A stretch of DNA of 7,775 nt from assembly GCA_937930605.1 (NCBI GenBank), contig CALHBZ010000294.1, forward strand, positions 1 through 7,775, given 5' to 3'. A program made the translations under genes and the position numbers. The notes beneath the pieces were generated by a model that worked only from the letters and a program-made list of their open reading frames with translations, was not told where the DNA came from and did no database searches. Shown piece by piece: positions 1 to 5,908 of this stretch. Every line of letters begins with the position of its first letter. The first letter of the stretch is position 1. This DNA comes from Streptococcus oralis. Its GTDB lineage: Bacteria; Bacillota; Bacilli; Lactobacillales; Streptococcaceae.

Positions 1-92
1 TACATGAGATGATGAAACGTGATGCTAAAACTGGTTTAGCAACTCTCTGTATCGGGGGAGGGATGGGAGCAGCCCTCATCGTTGAACGTTAA
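1..92 (+). CDS. Thiolase (acetyl-CoA C-acetyltransferase), C-terminal fragment
   Basis: The reading frame is open from base 3 to the TAA at 90-92 and gives the last 30 residues of a protein that begins before the window. The fragment contains GLATLCIGGGMGAA, which matches the C-terminal active-site signature of thiolases; the Cys encoded at 48-50 is the expected catalytic cysteine that deprotonates the nucleophile acetyl-CoA. Family members join two acetyl-CoA into acetoacetyl-CoA or run the reverse reaction in the cytoplasm. In Gram-positive cocci this feeds the mevalonate route to isoprenoids or short-chain fatty acid metabolism; which applies here cannot be told from the tail. A terminator at 122-150 follows, so the gene is probably not cotranscribed with gdpP. 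The family call is firm; the exact substrate is not. Confidence 0.85.
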   Translation, partial: HEMMKRDAKTGLATLCIGGGMGAALIVER

Positions 93-121
93 GTGACAGT
101 AACCAGAGTATATAGATGTGT

Positions 122-150
122 AGGAGGATAATGGGCTTATTCTCCTTTTT
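122..150 (+). terminator. Rho-independent terminator of the thiolase gene
   Basis: A 10-base-pair stem is formed by 122-131 (AGGAGGATAA) and 137-146 (TTATTCTCCT), with one G-U pair and the loop TGGGC at 132-136. It runs straight into five T residues at 146-150. It lies 29 bases after the thiolase stop codon. It also shows that the long open frame running through here from 116 is not the true start of gdpP. Confidence 0.85.
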
Positions 151-225
151 GCAGTCAAACCATAAAAAATCAATAAGGAAAAGGAGACTTACCTCTTTTA
201 AAAGGTCGCTTTTTAAGGGTATTTG

Positions 226-253
226 TGATATAATAATGCGCAAGAGGTTTAGA
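226..253 (+). promoter_or_regulatory. Extended -10 promoter and ribosome binding site of gdpP
   Basis: TGATATAAT at 226-234 is a perfect extended -10 element (TG, one base, TATAAT at 229-234). The -35 position 17 bases upstream, 206-211 (TCGCTT), is poor, as is common when TG is present. Transcription would start near 240-242, leaving a leader of only about 12-14 bases. AGAGG at 243-247 lies 6 bases before the ATG at 254 and serves as the ribosome binding site. A 10-base palindrome, CTTTTAAAAG, sits just upstream at 195-204. Confidence 0.75.
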
Positions 254-2227
254 ATGAAAAAAAATAATTTAACTCCGATTTCTGTGGTTCTACTAGGGAT
301 TGCAACTTTCGGAACCTTAACAATGCTGATTATTTTTTCACAAAATATTGCTGTAACGATCAGTGCCTTGTTTTTATTTGTACTTCTTTATCTGCTTTTA
401 TTCATCTGGCAAAAAAAACAGTATGAAAAGAGCGAAATTGAACAAATCCAATATGTAAATCATCAAGCGGAAGATAGCTTAAACACGCTGCTCGAACAAA
501 TGCCGGTTGGTGTTCTGAAATTAGACTTATCTACTGGCGAAGTAGAGTGGTTTAATCCTTATGCTGAGTTGATTTTGACGACTGAAGAAGGCGAAATTGA
601 TGTTGACTTGATTCAAACCATCATCAAGGCTTCTGTGGGGAACCCTGGTTCTTACGCTACCTTGGGGGAAACACGCTATGCCGTTCATATGGACAAGGTT
701 TCGGGAGTCCTGTATTTCTTTGACGTTTCAGGGGAATACGAAGCAACTGTCGAATTGGTAACCAGTCGACCAGTGATTGGGGTTATCTCGGTAGACAACT
801 ACGATGATCTGGAAGATGCGACATCCGACTCCGATATCAGTCATATCAATAGTTTTGTGGCTAATTTTGTTTCAGAGTTTGCTAGTAAATACGCTATGTT
901 TTCTCGTCGTGTGGGCATGGACCGCTTTTATTTATTTACTGATTACACGGTTCTTGAAGGCTTGATGAATGATAAATTCTCTGTGATTGATGCCTTTCGT
1001 GAGGAGGCGAAGCAGAGACAGTTGCCATTGACCTTGAGCATGGGTTTTTCTTATGGTGATGGAAATCATGATGAGATAGGGAAAGTTGCTCTAAGGAACT
1101 TGAATTTGGCCGAGGTTCGTGGCGGGGACCAAGTGGTCGTCAAGGAAAATGATGAAACCAAGAACCCTGTCTATTTTGGTGGTGGCTCTGCGGCCTCTGT
1201 TAAGAGAACAAGAACACGTACCAGAGCCATGATGACAGCCATTTCAGATAAGATTCGCAGTGTAGATCAGGTATTTGTAGTTGGTCATAAGAATCTGGAT
1301 ATGGATGCCTTGGGGTCTGCGGTTGGTATGCAGTTGTTTGCAAGCAATATTACAGAAGACAGCTATGCAGTCTACGATGCAGACCATATGTCGCCAGATA
1401 TCGAGCGGGCCATCAACTTCTTGGAAAAAGAGGGTGTCACCAAACTCTTACCTCTGTCTGATGCGATGAACTTAGTTACAAATCGTTCGTTGTTGATTCT
1501 AGTGGATCATTCGAAGACGGCTTTGACCTTGTCGAAAGATTTTTATGATTTATTCACGCAAACCATTGTCATTGACCATCATCGACGTGATCAGGATTTC
1601 CCTGAGAATGCCGTTATCACCTATATTGAAAGTGGAGCAAGTAGTGCGAGTGAGTTGGTCACAGAGTTGATTCAGTTCCAAAATTCTAAGAAGAATCGTT
1701 TGAGTCGTATGCAGGCCAGTGTACTGATGGCTGGTATGATGCTGGATACCAAAAACTTTACATCTCGAGTAACGAGTCGAACCTTTGATGTTGCTAGCTA
1801 CCTTCGGACACGTGGAAGCGATAGTATTGCTATCCAGGAGATTGCTGCGACAGATTTTGAAGAGTACCGTGAGGTAAATGAACTCATTTTACAAGGTCGT
1901 AAATTGGGTTCAGATGTCTTGATTGCCCAAGCTAAGGAATCGACTACCTATGACACAGTTGTCATCAGTAAGGCTGCCGATGCTATGTTGGCCATGTCCG
2001 GTATTGAAGCCAGCTTCGTTCTAGCGAAAAATACACAAGGATTTATCTCAATCTCAGCTCGAAGTCGCAGTAAAATCAATGTACAACGCATTATGGAAGA
2101 GTTGGGTGGCGGTGGTCACTTTAATCTAGCTGCTGCGCAAATCGAGAATATGAGTCTGTCAGAAGCAGGAGAAAAATTGACTCAACTTGTTTTGGATGAA
2201 CTAAAGGAAAAGGAGAAAGAAGAATGA
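254..2227 (+). CDS. gdpP: Cyclic-di-AMP phosphodiesterase GdpP (Pde1), DHH/DHHA1 membrane protein
   Basis: The gene encodes 657 residues, the length I recall for pneumococcal Pde1. GdpP hydrolyses c-di-AMP to 5'-pApA at the membrane and so tunes potassium uptake, wall stress and beta-lactam tolerance. Two hydrophobic segments fill residues about 8-50. A degenerate PAS domain (about 65-150) and a degenerate GGDEF domain (about 170-300, GGDQ at 290-293 instead of GGDEF) follow. The DHH phosphoesterase part has H345, D349 and D351 in [13 protein letters not shown]418-H419, and the DHH triad D441-H442-H443. DHHA1 has GGGGH at 618-622. All expected metal ligands seem present, so the enzyme should be active. 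The frame is open upstream to 116, but that stretch holds the upstream terminator and the promoter, so the ATG at 254 is chosen. The TGA overlaps the rplI ATG by 4 bases, which suggests translational coupling. Confidence 0.95.
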   Translation: MKKNNLTPISVVLLGIATFGTLTMLIIFSQNIAVTISALFLFVLLYLLLFIWQKKQYEKSEIEQIQYVNHQAEDSLNTLLEQMPVGVLKLDLSTGEVEWFNPYAELILTTEEGEIDVDLIQTIIKASVGNPGSYATLGETRYAVHMDKVSGVLYFFDVSGEYEATVELVTSRPVIGVISVDNYDDLEDATSDSDISHINSFVANFVSEFASKYAMFSRRVGMDRFYLFTDYTVLEGLMNDKFSVIDAFREEAKQRQLPLTLSMGFSYGDGNHDEIGKVALRNLNLAEVRGGDQVVVKENDETKNPVYFGGGSAASVKRTRTRTRAMMTAISDKIRSVDQVFVVGHKNLDMDALGSAVGMQLFASNITEDSYAVYDADHMSPDIERAINFLEKEGVTKLLPLSDAMNLVTNRSLLILVDHSKTALTLSKDFYDLFTQTIVIDHHRRDQDFPENAVITYIESGASSASELVTELIQFQNSKKNRLSRMQASVLMAGMMLDTKNFTSRVTSRTFDVASYLRTRGSDSIAIQEIAATDFEEYREVNELILQGRKLGSDVLIAQAKESTTYDTVVISKAADAMLAMSGIEASFVLAKNTQGFISISARSRSKINVQRIMEELGGGGHFNLAAAQIENMSLSEAGEKLTQLVLDELKEKEKEE

Positions 2228-2676
2228 AAGTAATCTTTTTAGCAGATGTTAAAGGAAAAGGGAAAAAAGGCGAAATCAAGGAAGTGCCAACTGGCTACGC
2301 TCAAAACTTCCTGATTAAAAAGAATTTGGCCAAGGAAGCAACTGCTCAAGCAGTGGGCGAGTTGCGTGGAAAACAAAAATCTGAAGAAAAAGCTCATGCA
2401 GAGATGATTGCTGAAGCAAAGGCCATCAAGGCCAAGCTTGAAGCAGAGGAGACTGTTGTAGAGTTCGTTGAAAAGGTTGGACCAGATGGTCGTACATTTG
2501 GTTCCATCACTAACAAGAAGATTGCGGAAGAATTGCAAAAGCAATTTGGTATCAAGATTGACAAACGTCACATTCAAGTAAAAGCACCAATTCGAGCAGT
2601 TGGTTTGATTGATGTACCAGTGAAGATCTATCAAGATGTTACAAGTGTCATCAATCTTCGTGTAAAAGAAGGTTAA
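2224..2676 (+). CDS. rplI: 50S ribosomal protein L9
   Basis: The gene encodes 150 residues, a normal length for L9. L9 binds 23S rRNA near the base of the L1 stalk and spans outward from the 50S subunit; its loss raises frameshifting and hopping. The N-terminal domain starts with [20 protein letters not shown] and carries the family signature (G..G....V..GYAQNFLI). A charged helix at about residues 45-75 links it to the C-terminal domain, which includes [13 protein letters not shown] and a final beta-strand ending [16 protein letters not shown] at 2208-2215 lies about 8 bases before the ATG, inside the end of gdpP. The start overlaps the gdpP stop (ATGA), and dnaB follows after 43 bases, so the three are very likely one operon. 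Confidence 0.97.
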   Translation: MKVIFLADVKGKGKKGEIKEVPTGYAQNFLIKKNLAKEATAQAVGELRGKQKSEEKAHAEMIAEAKAIKAKLEAEETVVEFVEKVGPDGRTFGSITNKKIAEELQKQFGIKIDKRHIQVKAPIRAVGLIDVPVKIYQDVTSVINLRVKEG

Positions 2677-2677
2677 G

Positions 2678-2704
2678 TTTACAACTTCTTGACAAGATTG
2701 TAAA
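2678..2704. repeat. Nested inverted repeat in the rplI-dnaB gap
   Basis: TTTACAA at 2678-2684 is matched by TTGTAAA at 2698-2704, and CTTG at 2688-2691 by CAAG at 2693-2696. The arms would make an imperfect hairpin with unequal bulges. No T-tract follows; instead the dnaB ribosome binding site AGGAAGG begins one base after it, at 2705. It is therefore not a normal terminator. It might be a weak processing or attenuating structure, or a protein-binding palindrome, or mean nothing. Confidence 0.45.
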
Positions 2705-2719
2705 AGGAAGGAAAGTCGG

Positions 2720-4072
2720 ATGGCAGAAGTAGAGGAACTGCGAGTTCAACCTCAGGATATTTTGGCAGAACAATCTGTTCTGGGGGCTATTTTTATAGAT
2801 GAGAGCAAACTCGTTTTTGTGCGGGAATACATTGATTCTCGTGACTTCTTTAAGTATGCCCATCGATTGATTTTCCAAGCGATGGTAGACCTGTCGGATC
2901 GTGGTGAAGCCATAGATGCGACAACAGTTCGGACGATTTTGGATAGCCAAGGGGATCTCCAAAATATTGGTGGCTTGTCCTACCTTGTTGAAATTGTCAA
3001 CTCTGTACCAACTTCAGCAAATGCGGAGTATTATGCTAAAATTGTAGCCGAAAAGTCTATGCTACGTCGCTTGATTTCCAAGTTGACAGAGTCTGTCAAC
3101 CAAGCCTATGAAGCTTCTAAGCCTGCAGATGAAATCATCGCTCAAGCGGAAAAGGGACTCATTGATGTTAGCGAAAATGCCAATCGTAGTGGTTTCAAGA
3201 ACATCCGTGATATTCTAAATATCAACTTCGGGAACCTAGAAGTTCGGTCACAACAAACAACGGATATCACAGGTATTGCGACAGGTTATCGTGATTTGGA
3301 CCATATGACGACCGGATTGCATGAGGAGGAACTGATTATTATAGCAGCTCGTCCTGCGGTCGGTAAAACAGCCTTTGCTTTGAACATTGCTCAGAATATT
3401 GGAACCAAGTTGGACAAGACGGTAGCTATTTTTTCATTGGAAATGGGTGCAGAAAGCCTAGTAGACCGTATGTTGGCAGCAGAAGGTTTGGTGGAGTCTC
3501 ATTCTATCCGTACTGGTCAATTGACCGACGAGGAGTGGCAAAAATATACCATTGCTCAAGGGAACCTAGCCAACGCGAGTATCTATATCGATGATACGCC
3601 AGGGATTCGGATTACGGAAATTCGTTCGCGCTCACGTAAACTGGCTCAAGAAACAGGCAATCTAGGCTTGATTTTGATAGACTACCTACAGCTTATCACA
3701 GGGACTGGTCGTGAGAATCGGCAACAAGAAGTCTCTGAAATTTCTCGTCAGTTGAAAATCCTAGCAAAGGAACTAAAGGTTCCAGTTATTGCTCTCAGTC
3801 AGTTATCTCGTGGCGTGGAACAGCGTCAGGATAAGAGACCGGTCTTGTCTGATATTCGTGAATCGGGTTCCATCGAGCAGGATGCGGATATCGTAGCCTT
3901 TCTATACCGTGACGACTACTATGATCGTGCGGGTGAAGAAGAGGAAGGAATTCCAAATAACAAGGTAGAGGTTATCATCGAGAAAAACCGTAGTGGAGCT
4001 CGTGGAACGGTGGAATTGATTTTCCAAAAAGAATACAATAAATTTTCAAGTATCTCAAAGAGGGAGGCATAA
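2720..4072 (+). CDS. dnaB: Replicative DNA helicase DnaB
   Basis: The gene encodes 450 residues, full length for a Gram-positive replicative helicase (called DnaC in Bacillus). The hexamer unwinds DNA 5' to 3' at the fork and contacts primase. The N-terminal helical collar (about 10-110) begins with a typical LRVQPQDILAEQSVLGA stretch. The RecA-like ATPase domain covers about 170-445, with Walker A ARPAVGKT at residues 210-217 (Lys216, Thr217), Walker B LILIDYLQL (Asp321), the LSQLSRGVEQR and RESGSIEQDAD motifs, and KNRSGARG near the end, holding the likely arginine finger region (Arg424, Arg428). Nothing is missing. AGGAAGG at 2705-2711 is well placed before the ATG. The veg-like gene starts 1 base after the stop codon. 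Confidence 0.97.
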   Translation: MAEVEELRVQPQDILAEQSVLGAIFIDESKLVFVREYIDSRDFFKYAHRLIFQAMVDLSDRGEAIDATTVRTILDSQGDLQNIGGLSYLVEIVNSVPTSANAEYYAKIVAEKSMLRRLISKLTESVNQAYEASKPADEIIAQAEKGLIDVSENANRSGFKNIRDILNINFGNLEVRSQQTTDITGIATGYRDLDHMTTGLHEEELIIIAARPAVGKTAFALNIAQNIGTKLDKTVAIFSLEMGAESLVDRMLAAEGLVESHSIRTGQLTDEEWQKYTIAQGNLANASIYIDDTPGIRITEIRSRSRKLAQETGNLGLILIDYLQLITGTGRENRQQEVSEISRQLKILAKELKVPVIALSQLSRGVEQRQDKRPVLSDIRESGSIEQDADIVAFLYRDDYYDRAGEEEEGIPNNKVEVIIEKNRSGARGTVELIFQKEYNKFSSISKREA

Positions 4073-4073
4073 G

Positions 4074-4340
4074 ATGTCAGATGCATTTACAGATGTAGCC
4101 AAGATGAAAAAAATCAAAGAAGAAATCAAGGCACATGAGGGACAAGTCGTTGAAATGACTTTGGAGAATGGCCGTAAGCGCCAAAAAAATAGATTGGGTA
4201 AGCTAATTGAGGTTTATCCATCCCTATTTATCGTTGAATTTGGAAACGTTGAAGGAGATAAACAAGCTAATGTTTATGTTGAATCCTTTACTTACTCAGA
4301 TATCCTTACAGAAAAGAATTTGATTCATTATCTTGACTAA
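4074..4340 (+). CDS. Veg family protein (DUF1021-type)
   Basis: The gene encodes 88 residues. The core NGRKRQKNRLGKLIEVYPSL, then FIVEF, and SFTYSDILTE near residues 71-80, resemble Bacillus subtilis Veg (GGRRK...G.L.ETYPSVFVIQL...SYSYADILTE). The predicted fold is a small SH3-like beta-barrel. Bacillus Veg is abundant and reported to stimulate biofilm matrix gene expression; its molecular partner in streptococci is unknown to me. AGGGAGG at 4061-4067, inside the end of dnaB, lies 6 bases before the ATG, and only one base separates the dnaB stop from this start, so it is translated from the dnaB transcript. A strong terminator begins at its stop codon. The family assignment is good; the function is inferred only from Bacillus. 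Confidence 0.8.
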   Translation: MSDAFTDVAKMKKIKEEIKAHEGQVVEMTLENGRKRQKNRLGKLIEVYPSLFIVEFGNVEGDKQANVYVESFTYSDILTEKNLIHYLD

Positions 4341-4371
4341 AGTGAGAAATTTTCTCACTTTTTCTTTTTTT
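4339..4371 (+). terminator. Rho-independent terminator of the gdpP-rplI-dnaB-veg operon
   Basis: AAAGTGAGAAA at 4339-4349 and TTTCTCACTTT at 4351-4361 are exact reverse complements around one base; a real hairpin would have about 9 pairs and a 5-base loop (4348-4352). The 3' arm runs into a T-rich tract to 4371, broken only by C4364. The stem includes the last two bases of the veg stop codon. Its T-tract ends one base before the cbpD combox. Confidence 0.92.
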
Positions 4372-4372
4372 C

Positions 4373-4380
4373 TCCGAATA
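4373..4380 (+). promoter_or_regulatory. Combox (sigma-X / ComX promoter element) of cbpD
   Basis: TCCGAATA matches the late-competence -10-like consensus T(A/C)CGAATA recognised by the alternative sigma factor ComX in streptococci. A T-rich tract lies immediately upstream, as is usual for these promoters; here it is the tail of the veg terminator. No TATAAT box precedes cbpD. Transcription would start near 4386-4388, leaving a leader of about 42 bases before the ATG at 4429. Pneumococcal cbpD is a known ComX-dependent late gene, which agrees. Confidence 0.88.
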
Positions 4381-4417
4381 GTTTAAGTGAAGGTAATCTT
4401 CGATTTATATTATTTTC

Positions 4418-4424
4418 AAGGAGG
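4418..4424 (+). promoter_or_regulatory. Ribosome binding site that sets the cbpD start
   Basis: AAGGAGG is a near-perfect Shine-Dalgarno sequence 4 bases before the ATG at 4429. An in-frame GTG at 4387 would add 14 residues, but it has no such site and falls about where transcription should begin, so it is not used. Confidence 0.85.
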
Positions 4425-4428
4425 AAGA

Positions 4429-5577
4429 ATGAAAATTTCACCATTTAAAGTAGCAGAGACAAGGTTTTCTATTAGAAAGTCAGTTAAAAAGGTTGTTCCT
4501 TTTTTAGTAGTAGGGCTGATGTTGTCGGCTGGAGAAAGTGTTCATGCAAACAGTTCTTATGCTCGTGGAGATGATTATCCTGCTTATTATAAAAATGGGA
4601 GTCAGAGTATTGATAAGTGGAGGATGTATTCTCGTCAGTGTACTTCATTTGCTGCTTTTCGCTTGAGTGGAGTAAATGGTTTTGAGCTTCCAGGAGCTTA
4701 TGGTAATGCTGGTGAATGGGGTTATCGTGCTCGTCGTGAAGGTTATCGTGTCGATAATACACCAGCTATCGGATCTATTGCTTGGTCTACTGCAGGAGGT
4801 TATGGCCATGTTGCTTGGGTTTCAAATGTGATGGGAGATAATATAGAAATTGAGGAATATAACTATGATTATAAAGGTAATTATAATAAACGAATTGTAA
4901 AAGCAAACAAGATGACCGGTTTTATTCATTTTAAAGATTTATCAAGCAATTTTAAAGAAGTCCCAAGCAGTTCAAAAGATTCGACAAGCAATCATGTTGT
5001 GACCAGTCAATCGTCATCTTTGATGAGAGGAACTCATTATTTTAAGGTGGAGACTCCTATTAAAGATCAACCATTATTGAATGCAACTCCACTTGCATAT
5101 TATTCTCCAGGTGAGAGTGTTCATTATGATCAGGTGATTGAAAAAGATGGCTACAAATGGTTAAGTTACATTTCGTATAGTGGAAATCGTCGTTATATTC
5201 AGTTGGAGGGAGTGACTTCGTCACAGAATCAATCAGTAAATAAATCTAATCATGGTTCAAATAATGGATTGACTGTGGGTTGGAAGAAAATAAATGGTAG
5301 TTGGTATTATTTCAAATCAGATGGTTCTAAGGCGACGGGATGGTTGAAAGATGGTTCTACCTGGTATTATTTGAAATCATCTGGTGAAATGCAGACAGGA
5401 TGGTTAAAGGAAAATGGGGTTTGGTATTATCTGGATAGTTCAGGGGCAATGAAAACAGGCTGGTATCAAGTTTCTGGTAAGTGGTATTATTCTTACTCTT
5501 CAGGTGAGCTAGCTGTTAATACAATAGTAGACGGTTATACTGTAAATCATAATGGTGAGTGGATTAAAGAAAAATAA
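4429..5577 (+). CDS. cbpD: Choline-binding murein hydrolase CbpD (CHAP - SH3b - choline-binding repeats)
   Basis: The gene encodes a 382-residue secreted peptidoglycan hydrolase made by competent cells to lyse non-competent relatives (fratricide). Residues 1-40 form a signal peptide with likely cleavage after VHA. The CHAP domain (about 50-165) carries the catalytic Cys71 in SRQCTSF and His127 in GYGHVAWV; the third residue is likely Glu143 or Asn145 in EEYNYD. A Ser-rich linker leads to one bacterial SH3 domain (about 199-262), followed by four 20-residue choline-binding repeats starting at G284, G304, G324 and G344, and a short tail ending GEWIKEK. These anchor it to phosphocholine on teichoic acids. 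As I recall, pneumococcal TIGR4 CbpD has about 448 residues with two SH3b domains, so this form is shorter. The leader contains FSIRK, resembling part of a YSIRK motif. It is regulated by its own combox, independently of dnaB. The call is secure. Confidence 0.95.
   Translation: MKISPFKVAETRFSIRKSVKKVVPFLVVGLMLSAGESVHANSSYARGDDYPAYYKNGSQSIDKWRMYSRQCTSFAAFRLSGVNGFELPGAYGNAGEWGYRARREGYRVDNTPAIGSIAWSTAGGYGHVAWVSNVMGDNIEIEEYNYDYKGNYNKRIVKANKMTGFIHFKDLSSNFKEVPSSSKDSTSNHVVTSQSSSLMRGTHYFKVETPIKDQPLLNATPLAYYSPGESVHYDQVIEKDGYKWLSYISYSGNRRYIQLEGVTSSQNQSVNKSNHGSNNGLTVGWKKINGSWYYFKSDGSKATGWLKDGSTWYYLKSSGEMQTGWLKENGVWYYLDSSGAMKTGWYQVSGKWYYSYSSGELAVNTIVDGYTVNHNGEWIKEK
5278..5517 (+). repeat. Four tandem 60-bp units encoding choline-binding repeats
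   Basis: The units start at 5278, 5338, 5398 and 5458, each exactly 60 bases and 20 residues long, with the pattern GW....G.WYY...SG....T. Unit 4 is more diverged (GWYQVSGKWYYSYSSGELAV). Aromatic residues of neighbouring repeats form the choline pockets. The unvarying length suits change by unequal recombination, and the array is a common target for exchange among choline-binding protein genes. Confidence 0.93.
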
Positions 5578-5707
5578 ACTAAAAAACTTGATTCATTTTC
5601 ATTTTTAACTATATTCAAAAGTAATTAGCACTATTTTAAATATTTACTTGAAGCGTTCTTATATATTTTTTTATTGTAGCTTGTTTGATCCGAACTATTT
5701 TCATGAG

Positions 5708-5732
5708 ATAAATTCTTTAATAAAGAATTTAT
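5708..5732. repeat. Perfect 11-bp inverted repeat, AT-rich
   Basis: ATAAATTCTTT at 5708-5718 and AAAGAATTTAT at 5722-5732 are exact reverse complements around AAT. A second, offset pair (AGATAA at 5706-5711, TTATCT at 5736-5741) flanks it. The stem has only one G-C pair and no T-tract follows, so it would be a poor terminator. It could be a weak cbpD 3' end or a regulator site. Confidence 0.5.
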
Positions 5733-5783
5733 TGCTTATCTAGGTTTCCGTAGTAATATTAGAAAGTTAAAAATATGTTTATA

Positions 5784-5813
5784 TTGACATTATTCTTTTC
5801 TAGTCGATATAAA
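5784..5813 (+). promoter_or_regulatory. Candidate sigma-70 promoter, distal, for the surface-protein pseudogene
   Basis: A perfect -35 TTGACA at 5784-5789 is followed after 18 bases by TATAAA at 5808-5813 (5 of 6 to the -10 consensus). Transcription would begin near 5820, about 90 bases before the old ATG. AT-rich DNA gives chance -10 matches, but the exact -35 raises the odds. Confidence 0.6.
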
Positions 5814-5865
5814 TATATTTTTTTAAACAACTTAATATATTGTTTTGTTAATCTATATTAAAAGT

Positions 5866-5871
5866 TATAAT
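5866..5871 (+). promoter_or_regulatory. Candidate proximal -10 box before the surface-protein pseudogene
   Basis: A perfect TATAAT lies 37 bases before the ATG at 5909. The -35 region is weak (TTTTGT at 5843-5848 with a 17-base spacer, or TTGTTA at 5845-5850 with 15). GGGG at 5895-5898 could be the ribosome binding site, 10 bases before the ATG. Confidence 0.5.
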
Positions 5872-5908
5872 AGAGAGAAATATAATTCCAAAAAGGGGCG
5901 TTTTAAAA

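Larger units (their letters stand above)
5578..5908. other. AT-rich intergenic spacer between cbpD and the broken surface-protein gene
   Basis: These 331 bases are very AT-rich and hold no credible gene on either strand. I found no convincing terminator directly after cbpD. They contain an 11-base-pair inverted repeat at 5708-5732 and two candidate sigma-70 promoters (5784-5813 and 5866-5871) pointing at the broken gene. I looked for BOX and RUP repeats and saw none. The first 130 bases show nothing I can name. Confidence 0.7.

Noticed and set aside
116..253. Upstream extension of gdpP to an ATG at 116 (46 more residues)
   Set aside because: The stretch contains a terminator hairpin (122-150) and the extended -10 promoter (226-234), and the 657-residue form from 254 has the family length and a ribosome binding site.
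2689..2694. TTGACA as a -35 for a dnaB promoter
   Set aside because: No -10-like sequence occurs 16-18 bases downstream; that region is AAAGTC next to the dnaB start.
2239..2962. Reverse-strand open frames opposite rplI and the start of dnaB
   Set aside because: They mirror conserved genes, resemble no family I know and lack promoters and ribosome binding sites.
4382..4387. TTTAAG as half of a CiaR binding site or csRNA promoter
   Set aside because: The second TTTAAG after five bases is missing (GTAATC is found instead).
4387..4428. GTG start at 4387 for cbpD
   Set aside because: It coincides with the expected transcription start after the combox and lacks a ribosome binding site; the ATG at 4429 follows AAGGAGG and opens a normal signal peptide.
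4484..4762. Reverse-strand open frame of 92 residues opposite cbpD
   Set aside because: It lies wholly against the conserved CHAP coding region, has low-complexity His/Asn-rich sequence and no initiation signals; it is a shadow.
5689..5698. Combox-like sequence TCCGAAC in the spacer after cbpD
   Set aside because: It breaks the consensus at the last two positions (CT instead of TA) and has no gene suitably placed downstream.
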